In this document: positions 1 through 6,825 of the stretch, piece by piece
Position numbering within the stretch: the stretch's first letter is position 1
Layout of the letters: each line of letters starts with the position of its first letter
NCBI GenBank assembly: GCA_012031335.1
Contig: JAAUTT010000144.1
Coordinates: forward strand, 1 to 8,552
Direction of reading: 5' to 3'
DNA length: 8,552 bases
DNA from: Bacteroidales bacterium
Lineage (GTDB): Bacteria; Bacteroidota; Bacteroidia; Bacteroidales; JAAUTT01
Notes under the pieces: generated by a model
Database searches by the model: none
What the model saw: only the letters and a program-made list of their open reading frames with translations
What the model was told of the DNA's origin: nothing
Program-made: the position numbers and the translations under genes

Positions 1-1
1 T

Positions 2-1199
2 GGTTTTGACTTTCCTTACATGGGCATGTTTTTACCCGAAGTTGACAGCAAAACAGAGCGTTGGGAAAGATTTCATCAAAATGGAGTTAAGGTAGGGGAT
101 GGATATACCTCGGTAAAAGAAATTGAAGACTATATGGGCAAAATGAAAAGCTACGGATTTAATGTCCTATGCTATTTTAATGCAACCGAAGCAGGTAACC
201 ACATATTATACCCAATACCACCCAGGGTAGCGAAAGATGACAAGGGCCTTTGGCGAAACCCAAACGATTTTGTGTATTATACAAACGTTAAAAATGCATT
301 AGTAAAAGATAGGTCCGACAATGGAGATTCTCCGCTCTATTCAAACTGGGAAGGCTGCGTTGTTGTTGATCCTGGTGAACCCTTTTATGAAAAACATTTA
401 CTTGAGCAGGCCCAACGTCATATCGAATACCTCCCTTCCAGTGCCGGAATATGTATTGACAGGCTCGATTGGTTGCGAACCTATAATTTGAACGGGAATG
501 ACGGAATTAGCTGGAAAAACAATACTCCTTCACGTTCAATGCTCCTCTCCTGGCAAGATTTGATGAATGATCTCGGGCCATTAATGCATAAAAATGGGAA
601 AGTAATTTTCGCAAATGTTCTATATAGCAGAATTGATGTAATGAAGCACATAGATGCCATTTATGACGAATACGGGCACCTGCCTTATTCGCTCAACAGG
701 AGTGCATTGCTTTCATTGAGAAAACATTGATAGCATGGACCGTGTCATCCGGCGATATATTGCCTGATCCTGACAAGTATTTTCAGAGACACTTATATTT
801 AGGTGCATATCTTACAGTTCCCTTCCCAAATAATGATCACACAATCAGGCCTGATCAAACAATTGAAAAGTTTTATTTAGATTACGGTGGCATGCTTTCG
901 GCCTTAAAAGGCAGAAGATGGATGCTTACACCTGAAACATTTAAAATTGAAAAGGTGTTGCCAAAGCCAATCTTTTTGAAACTGACTCTACCTACATTTT
1001 ACCTGTTGTATTTGGCGAAGAAGAAAAGATTGTAATTTCGATAAACGAATCATTAATTGACATTTCTTCAAGTCATGTAATTTATCCTGCCACAGGTGCA
1101 GTTAATATTGAACCTGCCCGTAATAATGGAAGATCATATTTTAATATACCCTTAAAAAGGAATTGTGCAATGCTTATTATAAAAAAGAGTAAAAAATAG
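2..1199 (+). pseudogene. TIM-barrel glycosidase-like protein, 3' part, two frameshifts
   Basis: The reading frame is open from the left window edge, so the true start lies outside. About 399 residues are visible once two frame changes are followed. Frame one runs to a stop at 728-730. The protein continues from about 721 (LIAWTVSSGD) and then changes frame again between 964 and 977 into a segment reading FETDSTYILPVVFGEE, ending at TAG 1197-1199. Each change needs one extra base; A721-724, A964-966 or T973-977 are candidate short runs. Strand-like segments such as GFNVLCYFNATEAG and AGICIDRLDWL suggest a TIM barrel, and the last 70 residues look like a beta-sandwich, as at the C-terminus of many glycoside hydrolases. 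The exact family and substrate are not recognised, and no catalytic acid pair can be assigned. Glycosidase-like is inference; the frame breaks are seen directly. Confidence 0.6.
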
Positions 1200-1260
1200 A
1201 CGTCATTAAGCTGTTTTCGAAATTCCCTACCTATTAATATTAAACACCACAAATCTCAAA

Positions 1261-1312
1261 AAGTAACATTTGGCAGTGCGTTTTGAAAATACTATCTTAC
1301 CAAATGTTATTT
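1261..1312 (+). repeat. Inverted repeat H1, 13-bp stem
   Basis: Arm 1261-1273 (AAGTAACATTTGG) pairs with 1300-1312 (CCAAATGTTATTT) across a 26-base loop. There are 12 Watson-Crick pairs and one G-T at 1263/1310. The wobble pairs as G-U only in a plus-strand RNA. No T run follows, so it is not a normal terminator. Confidence 0.6.
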
Positions 1313-1419
1313 CCAGGATTTAAAGTAGAGTGTTATAGCAATCGACAAACATTTGCTAGCTACCTATCATTATCAGGTAACTTAGATATGCACAACAGGT
1401 CGCTTACCTACGGACAAAA

Positions 1420-1477
1420 TGCTGATGAATTCAGGTTTTAGCGAGCTTGCTTTTTAGTTACCGGCAATTCAGCAGCA
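1420..1477. repeat. Inverted repeat H2, 12-bp stem with one mismatch
   Basis: TGCTGATGAATT (1420-1431) pairs with AATTCAGCAGCA (1466-1477), with a single A/G mismatch at 1425/1472 and a 34-base loop. Confidence 0.5.
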
Positions 1478-1544
1478 AACGATTTCATGACCAATTGATA
1501 AATACTCTTCATCCCAACGCAAACTAACTCCTTTAGTGTATTGT

Positions 1545-1582
1545 TGTAGTTATGAAGTTCAAGAACACACTTCATAACTGCA
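1545..1582 (+). repeat. Inverted repeat H3, 14-bp stem
   Basis: TGTAGTTATGAAGT (1545-1558) pairs with ACTTCATAACTGCA (1569-1582) around the loop TCAAGAACAC. The inner 11 pairs are perfect, and the only irregularity is T1547/G1580, a U-G wobble in a plus-strand RNA. It is the strongest hairpin in the window and has no T tract after it. Confidence 0.65.
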
Positions 1583-1599
1583 TATATTAACAAAGTTTC

Positions 1600-1646
1600 T
1601 ACACTTTTCCCCAATAAAACGGCAAAAGTGTACTTGTGGAGTACAC
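1600..1646 (+). repeat. Two overlapping, mutually exclusive hairpins (H4/H5)
   Basis: H4 pairs 1600-1611 with 1621-1632 (TACACTTTT with AAAAGTGTA, then a C/C mismatch and two more C-G pairs). H5 pairs 1628-1634 (GTGTACT) with 1640-1646 (AGTACAC) around loop TGTGG. Bases 1628-1632 belong to both stems, so only one can form at a time. There is no clear T tract after H5, so an attenuator is only a possibility. Confidence 0.5.
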
Positions 1647-1974
1647 AAAAGTAGTTCGCTATAACAAAAGCTCACTTTAGAAGTTTACGGTTGTAGTTCG
1701 AAAGTACTCTTTTTTACTCTGAAACTAAACCAACGGACTTTTCTTCTGCAAAAATGCACTATAAATTAGAGTACCTAATTTTGGTGTTGCTTCTGTAATT
1801 GAATGAGGGAATTGTAACTATTAGGAAAGGCAGCATCGTTTTTGGTCTCTCTAAATTTTTCCCTTTGATATCTAACAGCAAATCAACTATAATGAAACTT
1901 TTAAACACTTTATTGTTTGAAGAGAAAATCCATTTTAACCAAAATTACATTAAAAATCACAGTAATAAATTTTC

Positions 1975-1993
1975 TAAAAGTAAGATACTTTTA
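1975..1993. repeat. Perfect 8-bp hairpin with 3-base loop
   Basis: TAAAAGTA (1975-1982), loop AGA, then TACTTTTA (1986-1993). It is AT-rich and therefore weak. T2006-2010 follows about 12 bases later. It may be a minor structure ahead of the gene at 2116. Confidence 0.35.
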
Positions 1994-2042
1994 AATAATC
2001 TGATGTTTTTGTAATATTAACCATTATAATTAGTTTTTTTGC

Positions 2043-2071
2043 TATTTTTGATAAACTTGAATGCTTTATCA
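2043..2071 (+). promoter_or_regulatory. Candidate Bacteroidota -7 box with leader hairpin
   Basis: TATTTTTG at 2043-2050 fits the Bacteroidota -7 consensus TAnnTTTG. No convincing -33 TTG lies at the usual spacing. It overlaps the start of a 7-bp inverted repeat, TGATAAA (2049-2055) with TTTATCA (2065-2071), which would form at or near the 5' end of the transcript. If used, it would drive the 118-residue gene and the CBS kinase gene with a leader of about 60 bases. Confidence 0.35.
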
Positions 2072-2115
2072 TGGTTCAAATTACTCGTTATTGATTTAAC
2101 TTTAAAAATTGCGTT

Positions 2116-2472
2116 ATGGCGGAATGTTCGAATAAAAGGTATACTATTCAATTAAGTTTTGAAGAAATTAAGTTACCCCCATTCGATGAGATCCTCATTA
2201 TAGGCAAAAAATGCCCCCAGGGGAAACATGGCTTATATAAGTCGTTTGAATTTCTTGTACCTAATGAGTACGATGTATTTGAAGTTGATCACGATATTGT
2301 TGAAGCAGTTTATATCAACCGCAGATTACTTAATAAAATATGCAAGGATAAAATTATTGATATACTGACAGAAAAGGTTTTCCCTTTCACTTCCATTTCC
2401 GAGATAGTAAAAGTTGACTTTAAATTAAAAGTTTCTTATGATTCGATTGAATTCGACAATAATTCAAATTAA
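2116..2472 (+). CDS. Conserved-looking hypothetical protein, 118 aa
   Basis: I do not recognise the family. The frame is intact from ATG 2116 to TAA 2472. The protein is soluble and mixed in charge, with no signal peptide or membrane segment. Visible features are an early PPFDEILIIGKKCPQGKHG segment, a middle DHDIVEAVYINRR helix, and a C-terminal stretch of alternating hydrophobic residues that looks like two beta strands (EIVKVDFKLKVSYD). It has one cysteine near the N-terminus (C4) and others at CPQ and ICK, without a metal-binding pattern. Its stop lies 2 bp before the ATG of the CBS histidine kinase gene, so the two are very probably co-transcribed and may act in one signalling pathway; that link is inference from spacing only. 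The start is supported by the upstream AT-rich leader and by having no better in-frame alternative. Confidence 0.7.
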   Translation: MAECSNKRYTIQLSFEEIKLPPFDEILIIGKKCPQGKHGLYKSFEFLVPNEYDVFEVDHDIVEAVYINRRLLNKICKDKIIDILTEKVFPFTSISEIVKVDFKLKVSYDSIEFDNNSN

Positions 2473-2474
2473 AA

Positions 2475-2632
2475 ATGTTGGTAAAAAGCCTTATAATTCA
2501 AGATTTCGAAATAATCCACCCAAACGCCGGAGTTAATTCTATTGAAAATATCTTGAAAGAAAAAAGTACATCATAGTGCAGGATGATCAAAATCAATTTT
2601 ATGGAATACTAACTCCTTTGGATATTTTTGAA
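2475..2632 (+). pseudogene. 5' fragment of a CBS-domain histidine kinase gene, frameshifted and cut by IS21
   Basis: ATG 2475 opens a frame reading MLVKSLIIQDFEIIHPNAGV and continuing to a stop at 2574. Reading on one base out of phase after A2560-2565 gives EKKYIIVQDDQNQFYGIL followed by TPLDIFE. This is the second half of a typical CBS domain (hydrophobic strand, DD turn, GIL strand, T-P-L-D helix cap). Seven A instead of six restores the whole domain. The host frame runs into the left end of the IS21 element at about 2633. CBS domains bind adenosine nucleotides and regulate attached output modules; here the output is the kinase resuming after the element. The domain call is by eye and fairly secure because the motif order and length fit. 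Confidence 0.6.
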
Positions 2633-2826
2633 TGGATAATCCAGTCCATATTGACCCCACCTTCCAATTTTCAAATTCTTCCATTTTTGAAATGGGTTTG
2701 GAAAAAGCAGTCTGTCATTCCGGCGGATGTTGACCCCTTAGATTGAGCAAAAAGTAGGTTTTATTCCGGTGCATATTGACCCCACCCCGTCGGCAGGGCA
2801 AAATTATTCCGGAGCATATTGACCCC
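2633..2826 (+). repeat. IS21 left end: four terminal-type repeats
   Basis: Four 21-base repeats occur at 2638-2658 (AATCCAGTCCATATTGACCCC, the most diverged), 2717-2737, 2763-2783 and 2806-2826. The consensus is ATTCCGGNGCATATTGACCC plus C. Their start spacings are 79, 46 and 43 bases. Multiple end repeats are known in IS21 as binding sites for the IstA transposase; that role here is inferred from the family. The last repeat ends 68 bases before the chosen istA start, so the array probably also contains or overlaps the istAB promoter. Confidence 0.75.
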
Positions 2827-2894
2827 TTTGTTCAAAATTAAACCGAGGTTTTGGTTCTTTGGCGGTTTTTAAACAACCGCTAAAAAGACGTGCG

Positions 2895-4461
2895 ATGGCC
2901 GGAAAACCAAAACCTATGAGTAAAATAAAACAGTTAATACAATTACACAATCAAGGCAAAGGAATTAAATTCATCGCCCGTGCCCTGGGTATAAGCAAGA
3001 ACACGGTAAAGTCCTACCTTGAAAAAGTTGCCACCTCCAAGTTAGATGTCCAAGCGTTAATGGAGCTTGAAGATCCCATTCTGGAAGGAGAGTTTCATGC
3101 GGGTAATCCGGCTTACAAAAGAGATGAACGCTACGAGCATTTCATCAGCAAGCTGGATTATTTTGAAAAGGAACTTGGACGCCGGGGAGTTACCAGGATG
3201 CTTTTATGGGAAGAATACCGCCGGGATTATCCTGGAGGGTATGGCCATTCCCAGTTCTTTTTTTCATTTATCGCAACAGTTGGTAGCCCGCCGTCCGAGC
3301 ATGGTATTAGAACACTGTGCCGGGGAAAAGCTATATGTAGATTTTGCCGGAAAACCACTTTCTTATATCGATACACAAACCGGAGAGATTATCAATTGCC
3401 AGGTCTTTGTAGCTTGCTTGCCCTACTCCGATTATAGCTTTGCCATGGCCGTAAAAAGCCAAAGTGTGGAAGACTTTCTTTATGCCCTGGGCTGTTGTTT
3501 AAGAGCCCTTGGGGGCGTTCCCAAAATATTGGTCCCCGATAACTTAAAATCGGCCATTATCAAAGCCAGCCGTTACGAACCCGATGTTAACAACGCCCTG
3601 GACGATTTTGCCAACCATTACAAAATTGCTGTTGTACCTGCCAGGGTTCGGAAGCCTAAAGACAAAGCCCTGGTCGAAAACCAGGTAAAGCTTATCTATA
3701 CAAGGGTATATGCAAAACTTCGCAACCAACAGTTTTTTGACCTTGCATCGCTTAATAATGCCATTGGTGAAAAAATCAAGGAACACAACCAAACACGCAT
3801 GCAACAAAAGCCTTACTGCCGTGAAGAACGTTTTTTGGCCGATGAACGGCATTTACTCTCCCCTTTGCCCGAACAATCTTTTGAACTCAAATATTACAGG
3901 GAACTAAAAGTGGCAAAAAACAACCACATCTATTTAGCCCAGGACAAGCATTACTATAGCGTTCCTTATGCATATACCGGATCAATGGTAAAGGTAATTT
4001 ATACCCGGTCAATGGTGCACATTTATGCCAAAGGCCAGCAAATAGCCCTACATGTGCGCAATTACAAACCAGGCGAATATACATTTGTAAAAGAGCATTT
4101 ATGTTCCCATCACCAACATTACCTGGACCGTAGCCCGGAATACTACATCGAAAAAGCAAAAGGGCGGTCAGAGCCTCTCTACCAATTGGTGCAACTCATG
4201 TTTGGGCTGAAACGCTATCCCGAGCAACTTTATCGGTCATGCGATGGATTACTCTCGCTTGAGCGGAAAACCGACCCCACTACCTTTGCAAAAGCCTGCC
4301 AAATAGCCATTGAAAATCAAAATTATTCATACAAGTTTTTAGAAAAAATCCTCAATAACAATATGGTTTCCGAGCAGGAAACAAAACCAGGTAAACCCCT
4401 GCCAGAACACGTGAACAAGCGAGGGGAAAAACATTACGAACAATTAATCCTAAATTTTTGA
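2895..4461 (+). pseudogene. istA: IS21-family transposase IstA, one +1 frameshift
   Basis: IstA catalyses strand transfer of the IS21 element together with IstB. The N-terminal part carries a helix-turn-helix (IKFIARALGISKNTVKSYL). At T3258-3264 (seven T) the frame breaks. Six T would give SQFFFHLSQQ and join the second frame, which continues to TGA 4459-4461. Read through, the protein is about 520 residues, normal for this family. The DDE catalytic residues are visible: Asp at 3340 (YVDFAGK), Asp at 3538 (LVPDNLK) and Glu at 3676 (ALVENQV). I chose ATG 2895 because MAGKPKPMSKIKQ leads straight into the HTH; the frame is open back to TTG 2859. As written, translation stops at 3437, before the catalytic core. 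Transcript slippage on the T run could rescue it, or the extra T may be a sequence error. Confidence 0.85.
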
Positions 4462-4463
4462 AT

Positions 4464-5183
4464 ATGACACAAATTGAAACACAATTAAACAATTTGCGCC
4501 TACACGGAATGAGCCGTAGTTGGCAGGCCTTATTGGAGACAAGAAGGCACCATGAACTCTCTTTGAGCGAAGGGATGGAATTGCTCCTTCAGGCTGAAGA
4601 ACAAGAGAGAAAAAACAAGCGTTTTGACCGCCTTCAGAAAAATGCACGCTTCCGTTACCAGGCATCCGTGGAAGAACTTCAATTTGAAGCTTCACGTGGG
4701 CTGGACAAAGCCTTAATAACCAATCTGGCAATGGGTGAATATATTACCAAGGGAGAGACTGTGTTAATTACCGGTGCCACAGGATGCGGAAAGAGTTTTT
4801 TGGCTTCAGCTTTAGGACACCATGCATGTTCCCAAGGTCATAAAGTGATTTACTATAACTTTCAAAAACTATTGTTAAAAGCCAAAATGTCGAGATTAGA
4901 CGGTACCATTATAAAGTTTTTTGATGGGGTAGCAAAAGCTAATTTGCTCATCATTGACGATTTTGGCCTGACCCACCTGGAGCAACAACAACAATTAGAC
5001 CTGATGGAAATGATTGAAGACCGCCATGGTAAAACAGCTACTATTATTGCCAGTCAATTACCGGTAGCTAACTGGTACGATGTCATTGGCGAAGAGACTA
5101 TTGCAGATGCAATACTCGACAGGCTGGTACATCTTTCCTACAGAATTGAATTAAAAGGTGAAAGTTTAAGAAAAAAACGGTAA
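4464..5183 (+). CDS. istB: IS21-family helper ATPase IstB
   Basis: IstB is the AAA+ ATPase that selects and prepares target DNA for the IstA transposase. The 239-residue frame is intact. Walker A is GATGCGKS at about residues 104-111 and Walker B is LLIIDDFG at 161-168, followed by a sensor-like TIIASQLP strand and an Arg-containing DAILDRLVH segment. The N-terminal 70 residues form the charged helical region typical of IstB. ATG 4464 lies 2 bp after the istA stop, implying translational coupling. The frame also extends to a TTG at 4458 overlapping istA, which is less likely. Because istA is frameshifted, IstB may now be translated poorly, or may serve another IS21 copy elsewhere. Confidence 0.93.
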   Translation: MTQIETQLNNLRLHGMSRSWQALLETRRHHELSLSEGMELLLQAEEQERKNKRFDRLQKNARFRYQASVEELQFEASRGLDKALITNLAMGEYITKGETVLITGATGCGKSFLASALGHHACSQGHKVIYYNFQKLLLKAKMSRLDGTIIKFFDGVAKANLLIIDDFGLTHLEQQQQLDLMEMIEDRHGKTATIIASQLPVANWYDVIGEETIADAILDRLVHLSYRIELKGESLRKKR

Positions 5184-5224
5184 AATTGTCAGTCATTTAC
5201 GTTCTTTAAATCAAAACCTCCAAG

Positions 5225-5272
5225 GGGGTCAACATGACCGGAATGAAGGGGTCAATATCACCGGAATATCCA
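5225..5272 (-). repeat. IS21 right end: two inverted terminal-type repeats
   Basis: Two copies lie in inverse orientation to the left array, at 5225-5244 and 5248-5267, separated by three bases, with the outer end running to CA at 5272. Both are 20 bases rather than 21, lacking one base next to the ATATTGACCCC or ATGTTGACCCC block. They differ from the widely spaced left copies by lying in tight tandem. Confidence 0.75.
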
Positions 5273-5320
5273 GTATGTTCTTCCGGTATTTCAAAATGAC
5301 AATTTTTAGGGGTAATTAGT
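5273..5320 (+). pseudogene. Remnant of a second CBS domain, upstream of the kinase core
   Basis: From the right IS boundary the sequence reads YVLPVFQNDNF and then stops at TAG 5307-5309. If the T run 5303-5307 had six T instead of five, it would read on as NFLGVISMQTIVEAI, directly into the histidine kinase frame. L-P-V-F, a short turn, then F-L-G-V-I is the typical C-terminal half of a CBS domain. The N-terminal half, about 35 codons, is found on neither side of the IS element. The original gene therefore very probably encoded CBS-CBS-HisKA-HATPase. Confidence 0.55.
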
Positions 5321-6124
5321 ATGCAAACCATTGTGGAGGCAATATCGCATGAAAAGGAAACCACTGAAAGCATGCTTATTCAGACAGAAAGAGAACTAAT
5401 GGGTGAAAAAGAGAAATCACAAATTGCCGAAAAACTCAAAGAAGCTTTCCTCCAAAACATTTCTCACGAATTGCGCACCCCACTAAATGGATTATTGGGT
5501 TTTGCAAACATTCTTTCTTCCTCCCAATTAAACGATTATCAAAAAAGAGGGTTTTATCAATTAATTTTCAAAAGCAGTAGGAGATTTTTGGACATAATGG
5601 GTGAAATTATCGAACTTTCACGCATACAATCAGGAGATATAAAATATCAAAAAAATACTTGTTGCTCTGCAAGGGATATAATCAACGAACTTTACCTTTA
5701 TTATACTGAAGAAAAAGAAATTCTTGATAGATCAAATATAGAAATTCGAATAAACGAAAAAGAAAATGATTTAATCTTTTTTTCTGATCTTTCTAAAATT
5801 AAGCAGATTTTGGGGCATATCATTCAAAATGGACTTAAATTCACCGAAAAAGGTTATATAGAAATAGACTTTAAACAAGATGGTGGATATATAGTATTTT
5901 TGATAAAGGATACCGGTATAGGAATTCCTATTGAAAAACAAGACTTTATTTTTAAAGCATTTGAAAAATTAGAAAATAATCAGGTGAAATTTTTCCCAGG
6001 TGTAGGTGTGGGACTCACAATTGCCAAATTTCTCACAAACTCTCTAGGTGGCGATATAAGATTTGAATCGGCGTACGAAAATGGTTCTGTTTTTTACATC
6101 TCTTTCCCACTATTGAATAATTAA
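5321..6124 (+). CDS. Histidine kinase core (HisKA + HATPase_c), 3' part of a CBS-kinase gene
   Basis: This is a sensor kinase output module with no membrane segment, so probably cytoplasmic. Residues 10-45 form a charged, probably coiled-coil linker. The H-box with the phospho-accepting His is at about residue 49 (QNISHELRTPLNG). The ATPase domain has an N-box near Asn170 (HIIQNGLKFT, unusual NG where NA is common), DTGIG at 197-201, an F-box (FKAFEK) and a G2 box reading GVGVGL in place of the usual GTGLGL. All core motifs are present, so the catalytic part may be active. No receiver domain or response regulator is visible. ATG 5321 is the first in-frame start after a stop, but the upstream sequence indicates the native protein began at 2475 with CBS domains; after the IS21 insertion only a sensor-less kinase could be made. 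Confidence 0.85.
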   Translation: MQTIVEAISHEKETTESMLIQTERELMGEKEKSQIAEKLKEAFLQNISHELRTPLNGLLGFANILSSSQLNDYQKRGFYQLIFKSSRRFLDIMGEIIELSRIQSGDIKYQKNTCCSARDIINELYLYYTEEKEILDRSNIEIRINEKENDLIFFSDLSKIKQILGHIIQNGLKFTEKGYIEIDFKQDGGYIVFLIKDTGIGIPIEKQDFIFKAFEKLENNQVKFFPGVGVGLTIAKFLTNSLGGDIRFESAYENGSVFYISFPLLNN

Positions 6125-6137
6125 ATTTAATTTTCTT

Positions 6138-6151
6138 AAGGCAAAAACCTT
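6138..6151. terminator. Weak hairpin between convergent genes
   Basis: AAGG (6138-6141) pairs with CCTT (6148-6151) around CAAAAA, in the 34-base gap between the kinase gene and the DUF523 gene. The short stem and lack of a good T run make it a poor terminator, but it is the only candidate there. Confidence 0.25.
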
Positions 6152-6158
6152 GTTTACA

Positions 6159-6686
6159 TTACGTTAACTTACTTTTATTAGATAATTTTTTTGTTTTGGC
6201 CTTTAAAATAGCATCTTTAATATCTTTCGAATTATATCCTAATCCCTTCTCTGACAAATAATCCCAATCATCAGGGCCAATAACTTCAATGTCATTTTTG
6301 GCTAATAATTCGGATGTAATTCCATTACCAGGGGTTAACTTCCCCGTGAATGTGCCATCATAAATCAAACCAAATCCACACGATGGACTTCGCGGTTGAA
6401 GTATCGCTTTTTTAATATTTTGATTTAGACATATCTCAAGGGTTTTACGCGCACCATTTACAAAAGCCATGGTATGATCGGCACCCAATTTTGTCAAAAT
6501 CTTTGCTTCGCCTTTTAAGGTAATTAATTCACATGGTTCTCTGGGAACTGTTAATCCCCCAAGTAACTCCGGACAAACAGCTATTGCTTTTCCCTGGCTA
6601 ACTAAGCTAACAAGTTTTTCGATTCTGGAATTCGACCCATTGTATCTGCAATTTTGACCCACAAGGCATGCACTTATTAAATACAT
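6159..6686 (-). CDS. DUF523 family protein (YbbK / thiouracil desulfidase-like)
   Basis: The N-terminus SACLVGQNCRYNG is the family signature, followed by AVCPELLGGLTVPREP (residues about 36-51) and RSPSCGFGLIYDG (99-111). At 175 residues it is slightly longer than the usual 145-160 because of a lysine-rich tail after about 155. A characterised member of DUF523, TudS, holds a [4Fe-4S] cluster on conserved cysteines and removes sulfur from 2-thiouracil. The cysteines here at 7, 13, 38 and 103 lie in the conserved motifs and could serve this role; the substrate is not shown by the sequence. ATG 6686 starts directly at the conserved motif, and no alternative is needed. It is the last gene of the minus-strand group, with its own possible promoter 76 bases upstream. 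Confidence 0.88.
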   Translation of the reverse strand: MYLISACLVGQNCRYNGSNSRIEKLVSLVSQGKAIAVCPELLGGLTVPREPCELITLKGEAKILTKLGADHTMAFVNGARKTLEICLNQNIKKAILQPRSPSCGFGLIYDGTFTGKLTPGNGITSELLAKNDIEVIGPDDWDYLSEKGLGYNSKDIKDAILKAKTKKLSNKSKLT

Positions 6687-6761
6687 CTCAGAATAAATAA
6701 AATTAAACTACCAAGCTCAATGCTTTCATTTTCAAAAAAAATAACACTTCATGATACTATG

Positions 6762-6769
6762 CAAAAGTA
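6762..6769 (-). promoter_or_regulatory. Candidate -7 box for the DUF523 gene
   Basis: The minus strand reads TACTTTTG, an exact TAnnTTTG match, 76 bases ahead of the DUF523 start. No clear -33 TTTG is seen at the expected distance, so this is half a promoter at best. Confidence 0.3.
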
Positions 6770-6825
6770 GCAAATTGAAATGTTTAATGATTCCTGTTGC
6801 ATCCGGTTTAAACCTGTTATCAATT

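Larger units (their letters stand above)
1200..2115. other. Long intergenic region rich in inverted repeats
   Basis: About 916 bases contain no gene I can support. A TTG-initiated plus-strand frame (1799-2014, 71 codons) and a minus-strand frame without a good start (about 1438-1672) are open but have no recognisable domain. The left half holds five strong inverted repeats, and GTAGTTCG occurs directly repeated at 1651-1658 and 1693-1700. The right half is very AT-rich and carries one hairpin (1975-1993) and a candidate promoter before the gene at 2116. The region could hold a structured RNA or the remains of a mobile element. Confidence 0.6.
2633..5272 (+). mobile_element. IS21-family insertion sequence, complete but with frameshifted istA
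   Basis: The element is about 2,640 bp, with istA and istB 2 bp apart in the standard order. Both ends begin TGGAT (left TGGATAATCC at 2633; right TGGATATTCC read inward from 5272), giving the 5'-TG...CA-3' termini usual for IS21. Related 20-21 bp repeats ending TTGACCCC occur four times at the left and twice at the right. The immediate flanks (host GAA at 2630-2632, GTATG at 5273-5277) show no target duplication. A 7-base direct repeat ATCCAGT (2639-2645 and 5268-5274) offers an alternative boundary, but then the matching TGGAT termini would be lost. The element sits inside the CBS histidine kinase gene. Confidence 0.85.

Noticed and set aside
1545..1582. Integron attC-like site or intrinsic terminator
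   Set aside because: The arms begin GTTATGA and end TCATAAC, the opposite order and wrong bases for attC (RYYYAAC...GTTRRRY). No T tract follows, and no integrase or cassette array is present.
1438..1672. Minus-strand open frame of about 78 codons ending in KSFAAELPVTKKQAR
   Set aside because: It has no good start, a stop just upstream, and the long perfect hairpin H3 lies inside it, which suits non-coding structure better. A transposase-like C-terminal fragment was considered but no family motif is visible.
1200..1800. Retron or group II intron RNA
   Set aside because: No reverse transcriptase gene or recognisable domain V motif is in the window; hairpins alone do not support it.
1799..2014. 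71-codon plus-strand open frame
   Set aside because: It starts at TTG directly after a stop, its composition follows the AT-rich background, it contains a hairpin near its end, and no domain is recognisable.
2638..2826. CRISPR-like array (four similar 21-base repeats)
   Set aside because: Spacing is irregular (79, 46, 43), the repeats diverge, inverted copies occur at 5225-5267, and they flank an istAB pair, so they are IS21 end repeats.
3544..3852. Minus-strand open frame inside istA
   Set aside because: It is a shadow of the transposase gene, which has clear DDE motifs on the plus strand. The same applies to 3887-4159 and 4450-4731 (minus) and 3710-3907 (plus).
5321..6124. Complete stand-alone histidine kinase with its start at 5321
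   Set aside because: The preceding bases encode a CBS-domain end that joins this frame if the T run at 5303-5307 is one longer, so the frame is better read as the 3' part of a larger gene.
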